Assembly (NCBI RefSeq): GCF_027943255.1
Contig: NC_072897.1
Coordinates: 38,228,044-38,292,043 of the forward strand
DNA length: 64,000 bases
From: Anastrepha obliqua
Taxonomy: Eukaryota; Arthropoda; Insecta; Diptera; Tephritidae
Reading direction: 5' to 3'
A program made the translations under genes and the position numbers. The notes beneath the pieces were generated by a model, which saw nothing but the letters and a program-made list of their open reading frames with translations, ran no database searches and was not told where the DNA came from. Shown here in pieces: positions 44,130 through 55,095 of this stretch. Within the stretch, counting starts at the first letter, position 1. Every line of letters starts with the position of its first letter.

Positions 44130-44656
44130 GTTTACATTCAGTACTCAATAGTCAAAAGTTCTACATTGAAAATGTAATATTATGCCAAGTTGAGAAAAAA
44201 ATAAATGCTATTTTTTAATATAAATAATTGGATGTTCATTTCATTATAAAGAGGAAAGTATGCCGTTAATAGTGGAAAATAACATCAGGCAAATGACCAC
44301 CACGAACACGCTTAAGATCCTTTTCATGAAATTCTCCATAACCGAATGGAAAAGTGGTCTTTAAGGTTTTGAATCGACCATGGACTGTTGGGGTAGACCT
44401 TCTCTTTCACGTGGCCCTAAAGGAAAAAGTCACAAGGTGTTAAATCACAAGATCTCGGTGGCGAATTGTGGTCACCTCTTTGAGAGATAACGGAAACTTT
44501 CCCGTAAAAGATCAATGGTTTCGTTGTTTGTGTGGCACCTAGCCCCGTCTTGTTGAAAATAAACGTTCTCCAGATCAATACCATCCATCCGGTTATAAAA
44601 AATCGTTAATCATCTCTCGATAGCGATAGATAACACCTCTTATTGGAAAACCTTTT
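44130..44656 (-). mobile_element. Tc1/mariner-superfamily deletion derivative, inverted copy
   Basis: On the - strand this reads the same C-terminal transposase remnant as 46408-46919: a DGA-CHT block (near 44560), CDLTP-type sequence (near 44450) and a long tail to TTATAATGAAATAAACATCC. The end at 44627-44656 is AACACCTCTTATTGGAAAAC, the inverse of the partner's inner end. The distal inverted repeat is degraded near 44130-44200. Confidence 0.7.
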
Positions 44657-44835
44657 ATATTAATTTGTTAGGCGAGAAACGAAAAATTAAATTAAAACCT
44701 TACGAAATAGGCGAGAATATTTATTTTATTTACTGATTTAATAATACATAACACAAGAACTTTCGGTTATATTTCAGCATTTAAGTACAAACGTATACTA
44801 TTTTCTGCCATAAGTTCTGTTACAAGTTAATTCCA

Positions 44836-45078
44836 TATATATATATAATTGGCGCGTACACCCTTTTTGGGTGTTTGGCCGAGCTCCTCCTCGTATTTGT
44901 GGTGTGCGCCTTGATGTTGTTCCACAAATGGAGGGACCTACCTACCTACCGAGGGGCGACCGCTATTAAAAAATGGTTTTTCTTATTTTTGGTGTTTTCA
45001 CCGAGATTCGAACCGACGCTCTCTCTGTGAATTTCGAATGGTAGTCGCGCACCAACCCATTCGGCTACGGCGGCCGCC
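44836..45078 (-). repeat. tRNA-derived SINE, full length
   Basis: The tRNA-like head is at 45078-44990. In reverse complement it reads CGTAGCCGAATGGG (A box) and GTCGGTTCGAATCTCGGTG (B box), resembling a Ser/Leu-type tRNA. The body has GCGGTCGCCCCTCGG, TCCATTTGTGGAACAACATC, GGAGCTCGGCCAAACACCC and ends in an ATATATA tail near 44836. The same head is embedded in the ~880-bp repeats. Confidence 0.85.
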
Positions 45079-45089
45079 AAAATTAATTC

Positions 45090-45660
45090 CCTTATAGATA
45101 TGAAATTATAACACTTCTTTTAATGAAGTTAGTTTTATTTTAACCCGGAAATATAAAAAACGATTTTAGATTTCATTCGAAATGGTCACCATTTGCTTAT
45201 ACAGAAGCCTTCAAACAAGTAAGCCATTCAACTATTGCAGGACGCATGTTTTCCAGCATATTCACGTTTTGCGTCTTTAGAAGTATAAACAAAGATTTTG
45301 TCGTTTTGCTCATTAAAAACTTCTTCAACAGTGAACATTCGCTCATTTGTGAAAATAATCTTTTCATGGCCGTTGACCGCGCGCCACCGAAGAACGTGTT
45401 TTCGTTTGTCGAGTCTAATTTTCTTCAAGCGCATTGCGAAAAGATGACCAATTGAGCGACGGAAGGCTTTCATGTGAAGATCATCTCCAATTAGTCTAAA
45501 CATGGATTTGGTCGAAACATTGATTTCCCTGGACAAGGTTTTCTGCTTTCTAGGAGGATTTCTGCGAATTCTTTCTCGAACGGCTTTTATGGCTGCACTG
45601 GTTCGAACCGAGCGAAACATTTTGAAAATATTAATAAAAAAAATTTACTTAAATTTAAAA
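45090..45660 (-). pseudogene. Tc1/mariner-type transposase remnant, left inverted half
   Basis: A 130-residue frame (45620-45228) carries the HTH (RTSAAIKAVRERIRRNPPR, TLSREINVSTKSMFRL) and the first catalytic block IIFTNERMFT, where Asn replaces the usual Asp. The catalytic middle is deleted; after 45228 the sequence goes straight to the C-terminal end, closing with ANGDHFE near 45180. Confidence 0.8.
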
Positions 45661-45689
45661 CCAGAAAATCCAGTCCAGGGAATTTAATG

Positions 45690-46390
45690 TATCGAGCAGA
45701 TCCTTGTCAAGACTAATTAGAGATGATCTCCACATGAAAGCCTTCCGTCGCTCAACAGGTCATCTTTTGACAATGAACTTCAAGAAAATTAGACTTGACA
45801 GATGGAAGCAGGTCCTTCGGTGGCATACGGCCAACAGCCATTAAAATATTATTTTCAAATATGTATGTATTCACTGTTTAATACGTTTTTAATAAGCAAC
45901 ACTACGCAAAAAATGTTGTTCCAAGCGTTCAGCGTGACCACTATCCAGCCTATGTAATGGTTTGGTGGAGGATGTCGTAGAAAGCGTGGTGAAGCAGTTG
46001 AGTAGTACTCTCTTCAATGGAGGGCGCTGGATCTTCGAGCAAGATTCCGCTCCAGCCCATAAGGCAATAACTCCCCACCAGTGGCTAGAAAACAATATTT
46101 CTGAGTTCATAGCCGCAGAAGATTGGCTGTCTGGAAGTCCAGATCTGAATCCATTGGACTACAGTTTGTAGTCAGGATTGGAGAATATGGCCTGTTGAAG
46201 GCCTCTCACAAATTAGGGGAGCCTCATACAATCTTTGATTCTAGTAGTGATCTCAATATCCATGGAAACCGTGCGTGCTGCAATAGCTGAATGGTGTAAT
46301 CGTTAAAAAGCTTGTGTCAAAGCAAATGATGACCATTTCGAATGAAAATTAAATTTTTTTTTAATATTTACATGATTGAATAAAACTAAA
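45690..46390 (+). pseudogene. Tc1/mariner-type transposase remnant, right inverted half
   Basis: From 45710 it repeats the HTH end (RDDLHMKAFRRSTGHL) in a broken frame. From 45962 it gives the catalytic C-terminus WIFEQDSAPAHKAITPHQWL and LSGSPDLNPLDYSL. It ends with ANDDHFE near 46350. It keeps the part the left half lost and lacks the first catalytic block, so the two halves are complementary deletion derivatives head to head. Confidence 0.8.
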
Positions 46391-46407
46391 TTCATTCAAA
46401 AAAGTAA

Positions 46408-46919
46408 AGGGTTTTCCAATAACAGGTGCTATTAGTGAATGGATTGCGCTATAGAGAGATTAGCGAATTTTTATGGCCAGAATTGGATGGTATTGATCTG
46501 GACAACGTTTATTTTCTAAAAGACGGCGCTATGTGCCACACAAGCAACGAAACCATTGATCTTTTCCGGGAAAAGTTTTCGGACCGTGTTATCTCTCAAA
46601 GAGGTGATCCAAATTCGCCACCGAGATCTTGTGATTTAACACCTTGTGAACTTTTTCTTTGGGCCACGTGAAAGAGAAGGTCTACGCCAACAGCCCATGG
46701 TCGATTCAAGACCTCAAAGATGAAATTCGTGAGGCTATCGAGGACATAGGGCAGCCACTTTGCAATTCGGTTATGGAAAACTTCATGAAAAGGATCTTAA
46801 GCGTGCCACTATTAACGGCATCCCTTCCTCTTTATAATGAAATAAACATCCGATCATTTATATAAAAAATAGCATTTTTCTTGGAATATCAAAATAACAC
46901 CTTTTATTGGAAAACCCTA
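46408..46919 (+). mobile_element. Tc1/mariner-superfamily deletion derivative, direct copy
   Basis: Inverted ends GGGTTTTCCAATAACAGGTG (from 46409) and its near-inverse at 46892-46919. About 512 bp. The frames 46426-46671 and 46659-46865 encode VYFLKDGAMCHTSNETIDLF, PPRSCDLTPCELFLW and KVYANSPWSIQDLKDEIRE, a DDxD/E transposase C-terminus split by a frameshift near 46665. The N-terminal half is deleted. Confidence 0.82.
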
Positions 46920-47428
46920 TATTATAATTTCATATCTATAACGGGCTTAACTTACAAGAAAACTTATGGCAGGTATATTCGACAGCGCTGCTAAGGTCTA
47001 AATAACCATACAAAGCATTAGAGCTAGTACCGAAATTTAAATATAAAATTGCAAGCTTTATTCTTAGCTAATTCATCTCACAAATTTCATGATCCAACGT
47101 TACACCAAGTAACGATTAGCATCGACGAACTACTTTAAATTGATATTTCCACCACTATTTTTAATTGATATTTTCCACCACACGTTTTACTATGTTTCAG
47201 TGCGAAAAAATAGCGGTTAGTAGAGGTAGTTATGGAATCGAGTAGTATTGAAGAGGGTCCGTCATTGAGAAGCGACTGTTGTCGCGATTCCAACAAAAGT
47301 CGTTATTGAATATTAGAATCATTCGGTATTATTGTTGTATAATATATCGCTTTAGAAAAGTGCGTATGAATTTACTCAAACAAAATATAATGTTTTTTTC
47401 AGTTACACATACATTTTATTTATTTCAG
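46920..47428. other. Intron end before exon B
   Basis: No mobile-element motif seen. AT-rich, with a pyrimidine-rich tract and TTTATTTCAG acceptor. Probably original intron. Confidence 0.6.
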
Positions 47429-47571
47429 GAGAAAATATTGCTGATAACGGGGGTCTGAAAGCAGCTTATTATGCTTTCTTAAAATCAAAATCAACCAAAG
47501 ATGCCGACACTTTGAAGTTGCCTGGACTTAATTTGACTCATAAGCAGCTATTTTTTATATCATTTGCGCAA
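47429..47571 (+). CDS. Neprilysin-like M13 peptidase, exon B
   Basis: The first two bases complete the Gly codon begun in exon A. The exon reads [18 protein letters not shown] and ends [24 protein letters not shown] carries the third zinc ligand (Glu at 47431-47433) and the conserved Asp four residues on. The donor GTAAGT follows at 47572, phase 0. In this family the next exon starts with VWC; I could not find it in the remaining window, so another long intron follows. Confidence 0.95.
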
Positions 47572-47984
47572 GTAAGTCTTTTCAATAAAAGTAAACCCAT
47601 AAATTATAGCAAATTATAGCCAATCTGTTAAAGATCATGCCACCATCACCTTTATAATAATAAACTGGAGCAGCATATACCCTTAAAGGTGATTAGCCAA
47701 GCATATTCGGTAATCTGGGATTTGTGCCTGGAGGTCAAATGGAGGTTCTGTTTTTTTTCTTTTTGTCTAAATACCAATATTAATGCAAATTTTACGACTT
47801 TACTAATACTTTGAATTTTTTTTCATGCGTGCTATCTTTCACATATGAATGTGTAGTTAAACAATTCGCATAACAGCTCTTAACTAAATTACAAAAAAAA
47901 AGCAAACACATTTATAAAATCCTAAAACTTTGGCGACCACTGTCCAATTTGTCATTTTTCATGAGCAACTTAATACGTTTCTCG
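47572..47984 (+). other. Start of the next neprilysin intron
   Basis: Begins GTAAGTCTTTTC. Nothing else recognised. The last visible mobile-element-free stretch on this side. Confidence 0.6.
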
Positions 47985-48240
47985 TAGAAATCTTGCGCAT
48001 ACGGATGGCAAAAAGACTTTGGATGCTCTCAAACCTCAAGGCGTTGTTGGTATACACAAATTTACACGAACCATCAACAAAGTGAAAGTACGAACTGGCA
48101 GAATCGTTCTGCCATTCAATTTGTATGAAATTCCCTCTTCTATTGACATAGCCTGGTATTCAGTGCTAGTTGAAGATTATTTCCCACCACAACACTCTAC
48201 CATGCCAACGCACAATGTGCGCAAATTGCTACGGACCTTA
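47985..48240 (+). pseudogene. Non-LTR ORF1 fragment (I/X-type)
   Basis: The frame reads LKPQGVVGIHKFTRTINKV, RTGRIVLPFNLYEIPSSIDI and AWYSVLVEDYFP. This is the pattern of the pre-zinc-knuckle domain in ORF1 of I/Jockey-type elements (compare 9820-9600 of the I-like copy). The cysteine knuckles that should follow are not recognisable. Confidence 0.55.
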
Positions 48241-48360
48241 TCCCGCCACTGTCCAAATTATTTGCAAGAAAAGAAGTTATTAAAAATCAGCACACAAAAT
48301 AAATGCAACTACCCACAAGCCAGACAGATACATATACATATAAAGCACGAAATCCATTAA

Positions 48361-48987
48361 AAATTAAGAAAAAGTGATACACAAACGCATGCTTCATTCC
48401 AAAATCTCACACTAACTTCTACTCGTAACATTCCAACATTTCCTCCAAATTCTACTGATAATCCATGGTGAAAAGATTTATAGAGATGTGACCGAGTTCA
48501 AACTGTCAACCGGCTCTCAGCAAATTTGAAAGAATCTGTTGATTGGCTGCTGTCACAAGGTTCATTATCAAATATGATAAAATACAAGGTTGCTCCTTCC
48601 GAATTCGCTGTGTCGTCAAGCTCTATGAACAACCAAACAAAAGGAAGGGGAATTACTTGCTTGTGGAGAGGATGAGTAGCAAGCAATAGAAACTATCAAA
48701 AACAATAAATTGTACACACATGCATGTAACAAAAAATGAATAGTCAATGGTTTGAATACAATGATTTAATGCAATATAATCCAAATTATAATTATAATGA
48801 GCCATTCACAGTTTTAAATTAAATCAATTAGAACTTCACAGTTTAAATAATCAAAAAACACTTCCCGCAACTGTAATTTCAGTACAACGACAATAGAAAG
48901 GGTTTTCGATTTTAACTGAATTAGCGCAACCTCGAGACAACTTTAAACGACTTCAATTTTGGCTTAACGACTTCGACCGATCCAACC
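48361..48987. other. Unassigned 0.6 kb
   Basis: No recognised coding motif. The right part may be the outer portion of the following LTR, whose left end is not defined. Confidence 0.4.
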
Positions 48988-49107
48988 TTCTTCGGCTGCA
49001 GCTGCGTTGCGACTGCTCGTTCATCGATGCATGCCGCGACGACAGCTCTTTTGCGATGCGTAACTGTCTTAAGCAGCAACAAGCATTGCTAGCTCAGCCA
49101 TCCATTG

Positions 49108-50167
49108 TCACATTCGGCCGTCCTGATCAGCGATATCCGCTTCGGATGACAGGAGCTCTTCGTTGCATTCGGCGTTCTTCCAGAGCATCATCTTGTCAAA
49201 GCTGGTAGGCGTGTTATTGGAACCCTTTATGTTGGCTGCTTTGCGGACGTCGTATCGACCATTGCGCTTAACCTTGACTACTTCGTAAGGACCCAGATAT
49301 TCGCTGGTCAACTTTTTGCCAGCCACAAAGTGAGTGTGGTTGATCGCCACTCGATCGCCAACCGTGCAGTCTATTTCCGCCGTTCTACCCTTATCAAAAT
49401 TTTGCTTGTATGGAAGTAGCTTGAGTCTTCAGAATTTGCGCCCTCGCTGTTTGTTGATATCCAAGTTGTCAACCAATTCATCTTGTAAAGCAATTAGAAT
49501 CTGGCTCTCAACATCAACTTTCATTTTGATGCCAAACATAATTTCGAATGGCGACGCCTTTGTCGAGCTGTGAAAAGAAGAGTTTATGGTTTTATAACTT
49601 TAACCATTTGCAGAATCAGCTGTCGAGAGCTTCGAAATAATAGATAAGATCGCCTTATTGACCCGTTCTAGTTGTCCATTGCCTCTGCGGATGCCACTGG
49701 TGGTCAAAACGTGGTTTATGTTGTTTTTTGTAACAAATTCGTTGAAATCGTTAGATGTGAATGCAGCACCTCCGTCACTAATGATGTGCGTCGGATGGCC
49801 GAAGATCGTTGACCACTCGCTCAGCTTCCAGATAACCTCCTCGCAACTTGTTGACTTTGTGGGGTATAGCCACACAAACTTAGTGAACCCGTCGACTACA
49901 GCAAAAATATATGGTTAACTTTTTGATGCCGTATCCATTAGACCGAGGTGGATCGTATGCAATGGCAGGTCACCTCTTTTTCCCCAACTTCTTGCTGTAC
50001 AGGATACACTTGACGCAATTGTTGACGAACTGTACAACTTTACTATCTAAATTTTTTATCCAGTAAAACTGTTTGATCGTGGGCATCGTCTTCGGCGTAG
50101 CAAAATGACCTGGTTCGTGCGATTTTCTAATAACCTCGGACTCCATCAATTTCGGTACTGTCAACAA
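49108..50167 (-). pseudogene. Integrase of the older Ty3/gypsy element
   Basis: Segments on the - strand: zinc region 50167-49970 (RKSHEPGHFATPKTM, FVNNCVKCILYSKK), catalytic core 49875-49600 (HIISDGGAAFTSNDFNEFV, GNGQLERVNKAILSII) and C-terminal part 49350-49108 (YLGPYEVVKVKRNGRYDV). They are separated by stops and frameshifts. The last frame closes beside the LTR, as in the 33431-38432 element. Confidence 0.85.
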
Positions 50168-50384
50168 CTCTAGACCGTCTAATACTTTGTATATTATATC
50201 GCCTTTAATTTTGAAACTTTAAGATGGTTTCATTTTCAATATCTCGTGAACTGCTTTGAGATGCTTATCCCGTTGTTGAGCAGCGCGCATGCGCGCTGTG
50301 ACTTCTGAAGCAACTAAAAGAGCTTGCTGTGGTTACCGCTTAAACAATCAACATGCTTCAGCTTGTCTGCACTTCAATGTTCAG

Positions 50385-51600
50385 CTACGCAGTCAAATTC
50401 TTGGAAATAGAGCACAACCTGTGCAACTTCACGGGAACATATTTTTTCTTAAGGGTCTGCTTACACGCTGCACCGTCCGTGATAAGCTTGAATTTCGTTC
50501 CCAGTAAATAGTGTCGGAGTTTTTTTAAGGCTAGATAAGCTGCTTTAACTTTAATTATGTAGTTATGTTCAGCGGGTTCGCTCGGCGACGTCTTTTTACT
50601 CCAGAAAAATATGGGATGGATTTGATTTTCGACCTGTTGCAGCAACGTGGCCCCAAATCCGCCTTTTGATGTGTCAGTATCCAGCTCTGTGATAGCGTCT
50701 CGACAAACGATGTGTAGTACTGGTTCTTTTATCAGCGCCTCCTTCAGTTCTTGTACAGCTTTCCGTTCTTCCACTCCAAAATCAAACTGCTTATTCTTCT
50801 ATAAAATATTTGTCAAAGGTCGAGCCTTTATAGCGTAGTTGGGAAGAAACTTTCGGAAGAAACTTGTCAATCCAAGAAATGACTGTATTGCTCTTATGTT
50901 TCGTGGCCACGGTAACATTTTTACGGCTCTAGTCGTTTCTTCTCATGGTGAGATTCTTCCATTCTCGACTGTGTGACCCAGAAAGAAACTGCTGTAAGAA
51001 ACTGCTCCGCAGATGAGTTGCAGAACCCAAAAGGTGAACCCTGAATTCGAATAAATATTCTTTGGTGATGAACGCCGTGTATTTTTTACTCTCTTCGTCT
51101 ATCTTGACATGAATAAAAAAGATCCCTATCTGTAAAAAGCTTTCTGCATTTTTTCAAGTACATCATCAATAATTGGCGCCGGGAACCGATCTTTCAGCAC
51201 CATCGAATTTAAATTTCTCTAGTCATATACAGATCCTTCTGCTGCCGTCTTTCTTGGATTTCATGGATTTCCGCATTATTCCTTGTAATCATTCATCAAC
51301 TTTTTGTTCATGATGAGGCAGCCGGCTCGGTGAGTGATGGAATGCTTTCACTGTAGAATCCGGAACAATACTCAGGGATATGGCGCTTTCCCTCGTTACA
51401 GCTGCAGGCTTATAATCCGCAATCATTTCTCGCACTTGCTTTTCGAATAGCGACGGAACCATTATTTCTTTAGACGATTCAACTATGTTGTAAATGTTCG
51501 CGTCCGATGGATTTTTTAAGTTTTCATGCGACCGCAAGGATATAAACGAATATCCGTCAGTACAGGACTCAAAACGACGAAATCCCAAACTAACAACATG
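50385..51600 (-). pseudogene. Reverse transcriptase/RNase H of the older Ty3/gypsy element
   Basis: RNase H is at 50774-50385 (TDTSKGGFGATLLQQ, YIIKVKAAYLALKKL). The stretch 51260-50780 should hold reverse transcriptase, but only scattered traces remain. The piece 51588-51289 is the protease-RT linker with a VPDSTVKAFHHSPSRL block. Confidence 0.75.
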
Positions 51601-52264
51601 TCGAATGGTGCAATTATCTTAACATCTGATCCCGTATCTATGAGCGAATTAATTTGAACGCCGTTCACCGAAACGTCTTTTACGTCTTCCTTTTCAACAA
51701 CGACATTAACCGCTTACCACTTGTTTTCGCAATCTTTAGACGTATGTCCGAATTTGTTGCACTTAAAGCACTTTGGCTCAGAATGACAGTCTTTTTGTTT
51801 ATGATTTGGATATCCGCAATAGAAACAGAGTTCTTTTTTTTCTAAAGGTGACTTTTTGTCCGCGACTTGACGTTTGTCGATTTTGTTTACGCGCTCCCCG
51901 TTGTACGATCTTTCGTCTTTGTTAAGGTGTTCGAAAATTTCGTATTCTTCCTGTAACGATTTATATGTTTTACATCTGTACAAGAAATGTTTCTTTTCGT
52001 TTTTTATACGCAGGACATCGACAACGTAGCGAACGACAGATGTTTTCTCAATATCACCTAGTGAAGCGATTTCGCGCATGTGTTACAAATACTCGTGAAG
52101 CGACTCTGTGTTCTTTTTGACGCGTTCCGACAGTCTTTTATGCACATCCACACTATTGTATTCTTTGGCGAATTCTTCTTTTTAACTCTTCGTATTCGGT
52201 TATTTGTGTTGATTCTAAGAATAGTTTTGCGACCGACGTCATTTTTATGGCCGCTTGCACAAAA
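51600..52264 (-). pseudogene. Gag C-terminus and protease of the older Ty3/gypsy element
   Basis: Gag (52079-51714) has two zinc knuckles, CFYCGYPNHKQKDC and CFKCNKFGHTSKDC, and upstream helical capsid sequence to 52240. Protease follows at about 51670-51600 with SLIDTGSDVKII. Frame breaks lie near 52080 and 51713. Confidence 0.8.
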
Positions 52265-52381
52265 TTCTTCGGCTGCACCTGCGTTGCGACTGCTCGTTCA
52301 TCGATGCATGCCGCGTCGACAGCTCTTTTGCGCTGTCTAAGGCAGCGACAAGCATCGCTAGCTCAGCCAACCACTATCACA

Positions 52382-52800
52382 TACATTCTTGGCAAGGTGT
52401 CATCCATATAAAAACGCAAAAAAAACTGCATTTGGAGACTTATATTAATTTGTGCTTTCACAATTTAACACGCGGCATTTTGTTTTCACTTACAACGGAG
52501 CTTTCACAAACATGTAATTTGTTTTGTATTGGAAAAGAGACTGACGCCTGACTTGTCAGAATCGCGGGAAATAAAGTAAAGGAAGGCGCCACCGTCGGTA
52601 TTCAATTCGCCTTGGATCATGGCAACAGTTTGTTTAAGCAAAGAACTGAGATTACATTTTTGATATACGAGGAAGGTCTACACAGCCTTCGCTCATGTTA
52701 CTTCGTTGCCGACTGATTAGACGAGTGTGCGAATACGCGTGAAACGAGTGGGCAGAATTCTGCTCGGCAGTAGTATCCATTAACGATGCAGCCGAAGTTC
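52382..52800. other. Unassigned 0.4 kb
   Basis: No recognised coding or end motif. Some of it may be the 3' flank of the neighbouring LOA-like element. Confidence 0.35.
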
Positions 52801-52922
52801 GTTGGTTGGTTGGTTTAAGGGTGACCCCGCATCAGAGTGCCACCTAGACCGCAAGTTGGGTCCGTTGTGTTGCCCTAGAGCTCATTACTTTATATGATTT
52901 CCCCACCTAACCGAGATTTTTA

Positions 52923-53918
52923 TTATAGATTTTGGTCCAAAATATTAATTCGTTTCGGGAATTTAATGAGAGATTCGATTTTCAGGTCCGAGAGTGCTGA
53001 AAGATTGTCAATTGTTGGAGAGCCTAGAAGAGCGAGCCGACTTCTGGGGTCGTTTTGAGGAACCCCGAGCCGACGTGCGTGAGTGCCCAAAAGGCAGTGA
53101 CCGATGATAAAAGATATTATATGCCTTAGTTCGTGTTTCGATAGTCTTATAAGGGTTTTTGTCTGTTTCAGATTGTAGGATGGCCAGATTTGTCTGGTCG
53201 TAACGCAATTAGTTTCCAGAAATTCTCGATCAATGATCATTTTACATGTTGCGAGCGGAATGTGGATTGTGGGTAAGTTACTAATATTTGATTGCGCAGC
53301 TCCAGCTCTCGCGAGCTCATCAGCTTTGCAGTTACCTTCGAATCCCCTGTGGCCCGGTATCCAGATAACTTGGACAGAATTCTGAACACTTATCTCGTTA
53401 AGAGATAAGAGACAGGAGCGAACCACATCTGAGTGGGTATAAGAGGAGCTGAGTGCTCGAACGGCCGCTTGACTGTCAGTGAAAAAGCGGATGTCGTCAA
53501 GTGATATTCTCTTTTCTAAGTTAGTTTTCGCAGCATATCAGATAGCGCATACTTCTGCTTGGAATACACTACAGTAGTCGGGTAATCTAAATGATAGATT
53601 GATGTGAGGGGAATTGGAAAAGATTCCAAATCCCACTTTACCGTCTTGTTTTGAACCATCTGTATATATAATCAGAGGGCCATCGATTTCGGTAAGATTT
53701 GTCTTCCATTCTTCCCTCGTTGGGAGTGAACAGGAGAATAGCGAGGGTGGTGATGGAAGACTTACATGATAGTCTATGTCGGAAGAGATAACAGTGTCCC
53801 TGTTCAGTATGGCCGATTGGCCAAGATACTTTTTCCATTTCGATATGACATTCATCCGTGTCGCTACTTTCGCTGCAATCGCTTTGCCAGCCAGATCGAT
53901 AGGGAACAAGTGAAACAA
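52923..53918 (-). pseudogene. RNase H of the LOA-like element
   Basis: The first part has LIIYTDGSKQDGKVGFGIFS and CSVFQAEVCAI. A stop/frameshift lies near 53530. The second part has VQVIWIPGHRGFEGNCKADE and a Cys/His-poor C-terminus (RHIISFIIGHCLLGTHARRL). The active-site Asp, Glu and second Asp are recognisable. Confidence 0.85.
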
Positions 53919-54006
53919 CGTATTTAGAGCCTTAGTAGGTGTTGTACTTAAGCATTCTGTTATCAGGAGGCAGGCTGTTTTTTGGACTCGATCAATTGTG
54001 GCTACT

Positions 54007-55020
54007 CTACACTGAATCTGATAGAAGTAATGATTCCCCTTTTAAAGTTATTGTTTGCAGTGGAGGAGATTGTTGTTTCCTATTGAAGAGAACAAGATCT
54101 GTCTTTGCTGGATTCGCATTAAGTCCGCATTCGGTGCACCATTCTGACAGAATATTGATTGAGCGTTGCATGAGCTCAGTGAGGGTATTCAGGTGTTTGC
54201 CTGACACACAGAGAGCAATATCATCTACATAGGCTACAACCTTGCTGCCTGCTTTTTCGAGATTTCGAAGCAAACTGTTTACAGCGAGATTCCAGAGAAG
54301 GGGTGAAAGTACTCCGCCTTGAGGAGTGCCTTTGACGGCGTACATTCTCATGCGGCTTAACCCAAGCTCTGAAGTGATTATTCTATTTTGGAGCATTTGT
54401 TCGATCATCTTCCGGATAGAGTAATTAATACCCAATTTTGCAATTTCCGACAAAACAGCTTTGGGTTCAATATTATTAAAAGCACCTTCTATGTCCATAA
54501 ATGCGACAAGAGAGTACTCCTTATTGTGAAGGGAAGTTTCCACTGTTTGCACCAGTGAGTGAAGTGCAGTTTCAGTCGATTTCCCTTTAGTGTAGGCGTG
54601 TTGTGCCTCAGAGATCAACTTAGTATCAAGTTGGGTTTTGATTTGCTCATCTAAGACTTTTTCAAAAGCCTTTAAGCAAAAAGAGGTTAGGCTAATGGGC
54701 CTGAAATCGTTTGGTTTGCAGTGTGAAGGTTTCCCCGTTTTCGGAATTAATACTACCTTCGATTTCTTCCAAATTGTCGGAAGGTAAGAGAAATTAAAAC
54801 ACTTGTTAAAGATCCTTGTTAACCAAGGCAGCAGAATTTCTAGTCCTTCTTGAAGTTCTGCTGGAATGATGTTGTCAGGACCTGGTGATTTAAACTTTTT
54901 AAAACTTAGTATTGCTGTAGAGATGCTATTAGAGCTGATTAGATCTAATCTATTCCCATAATTACTCTGAAGAGTGCTGGGAAGTGTAGGTAAGTTGGCA
55001 ACGCAGCCTGAAAAAACCAA
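54007..55020 (-). pseudogene. Reverse transcriptase domain of the LOA-like element
   Basis: The 337-residue frame covers the RT blocks in order: SPGPDNIIPAELQ, KSKVVLIPKTGKPSHCKPND, FRPISLTSFCLKAFEKVLD, VAFMDIEGAFNNI, VKGTPQGGVLSPLLWN, VAYVDDIALCVSGK and NANPAKTDLVLFNRK. All three catalytic Asp are present (FMDIEGAF and YVDD). No stop interrupts it, unlike the other LOA-like copies here. The endonuclease and ORF1 are missing, so it is not an autonomous element. Confidence 0.88.
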
Positions 55021-55095
55021 AAACGTTGTCTAATAGCGTACCCTCGCCCGCTTCGCTAGACGATAAATTCAATGATTTGCTGAAAGAGAATAAAA

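Larger units (their letters stand above)
17783..47428 (+). other. 29.6 kb phase-1 intron of the neprilysin-like gene
   Basis: Donor GTAAGT at 17783 and acceptor TTTATTTCAG ending at 47428. The two flanking exons join in frame. Nearly all of the intron is mobile DNA described separately. The first ~570 bases (17783-18350) are AT-rich with no recognised element and may be original intron, as may 46920-47428. Confidence 0.9.
48988..52381 (-). mobile_element. Older Ty3/gypsy element with damaged 5' end
   Basis: Related terminal sequences lie at 48988-49112 and 52265-52381, both with TTCTTCGGCTGCA, CGTTCATCGATGCATGCCGC and CTAGCTCAGCCA. They differ at about ten positions including indels. Between them on the - strand are gag with zinc knuckles, protease, decayed RT, RNase H and integrase. 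The right LTR copy abuts gag coding sequence with no leader, so the 5' LTR tail, leader and gag start are deleted. The outer end of the left LTR was not determined. Confidence 0.85.
52801..55020 (-). mobile_element. LOA-like non-LTR element, 5'-truncated, best-preserved RT
   Basis: From 55020 on the - strand: reverse transcriptase (337 open codons), RNase H in two frames (53918-53538, 53426-52923), and a 3' untranslated part with GTGACCCCGCATCAGAGTGC. It ends near 52801 in AAACCAACCAACCAACG, a possible tail. The 5' side stops inside the RT N-terminus, the usual incomplete-reverse-transcription truncation. It sits next to the Helitron helicase fragment. Confidence 0.88.
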
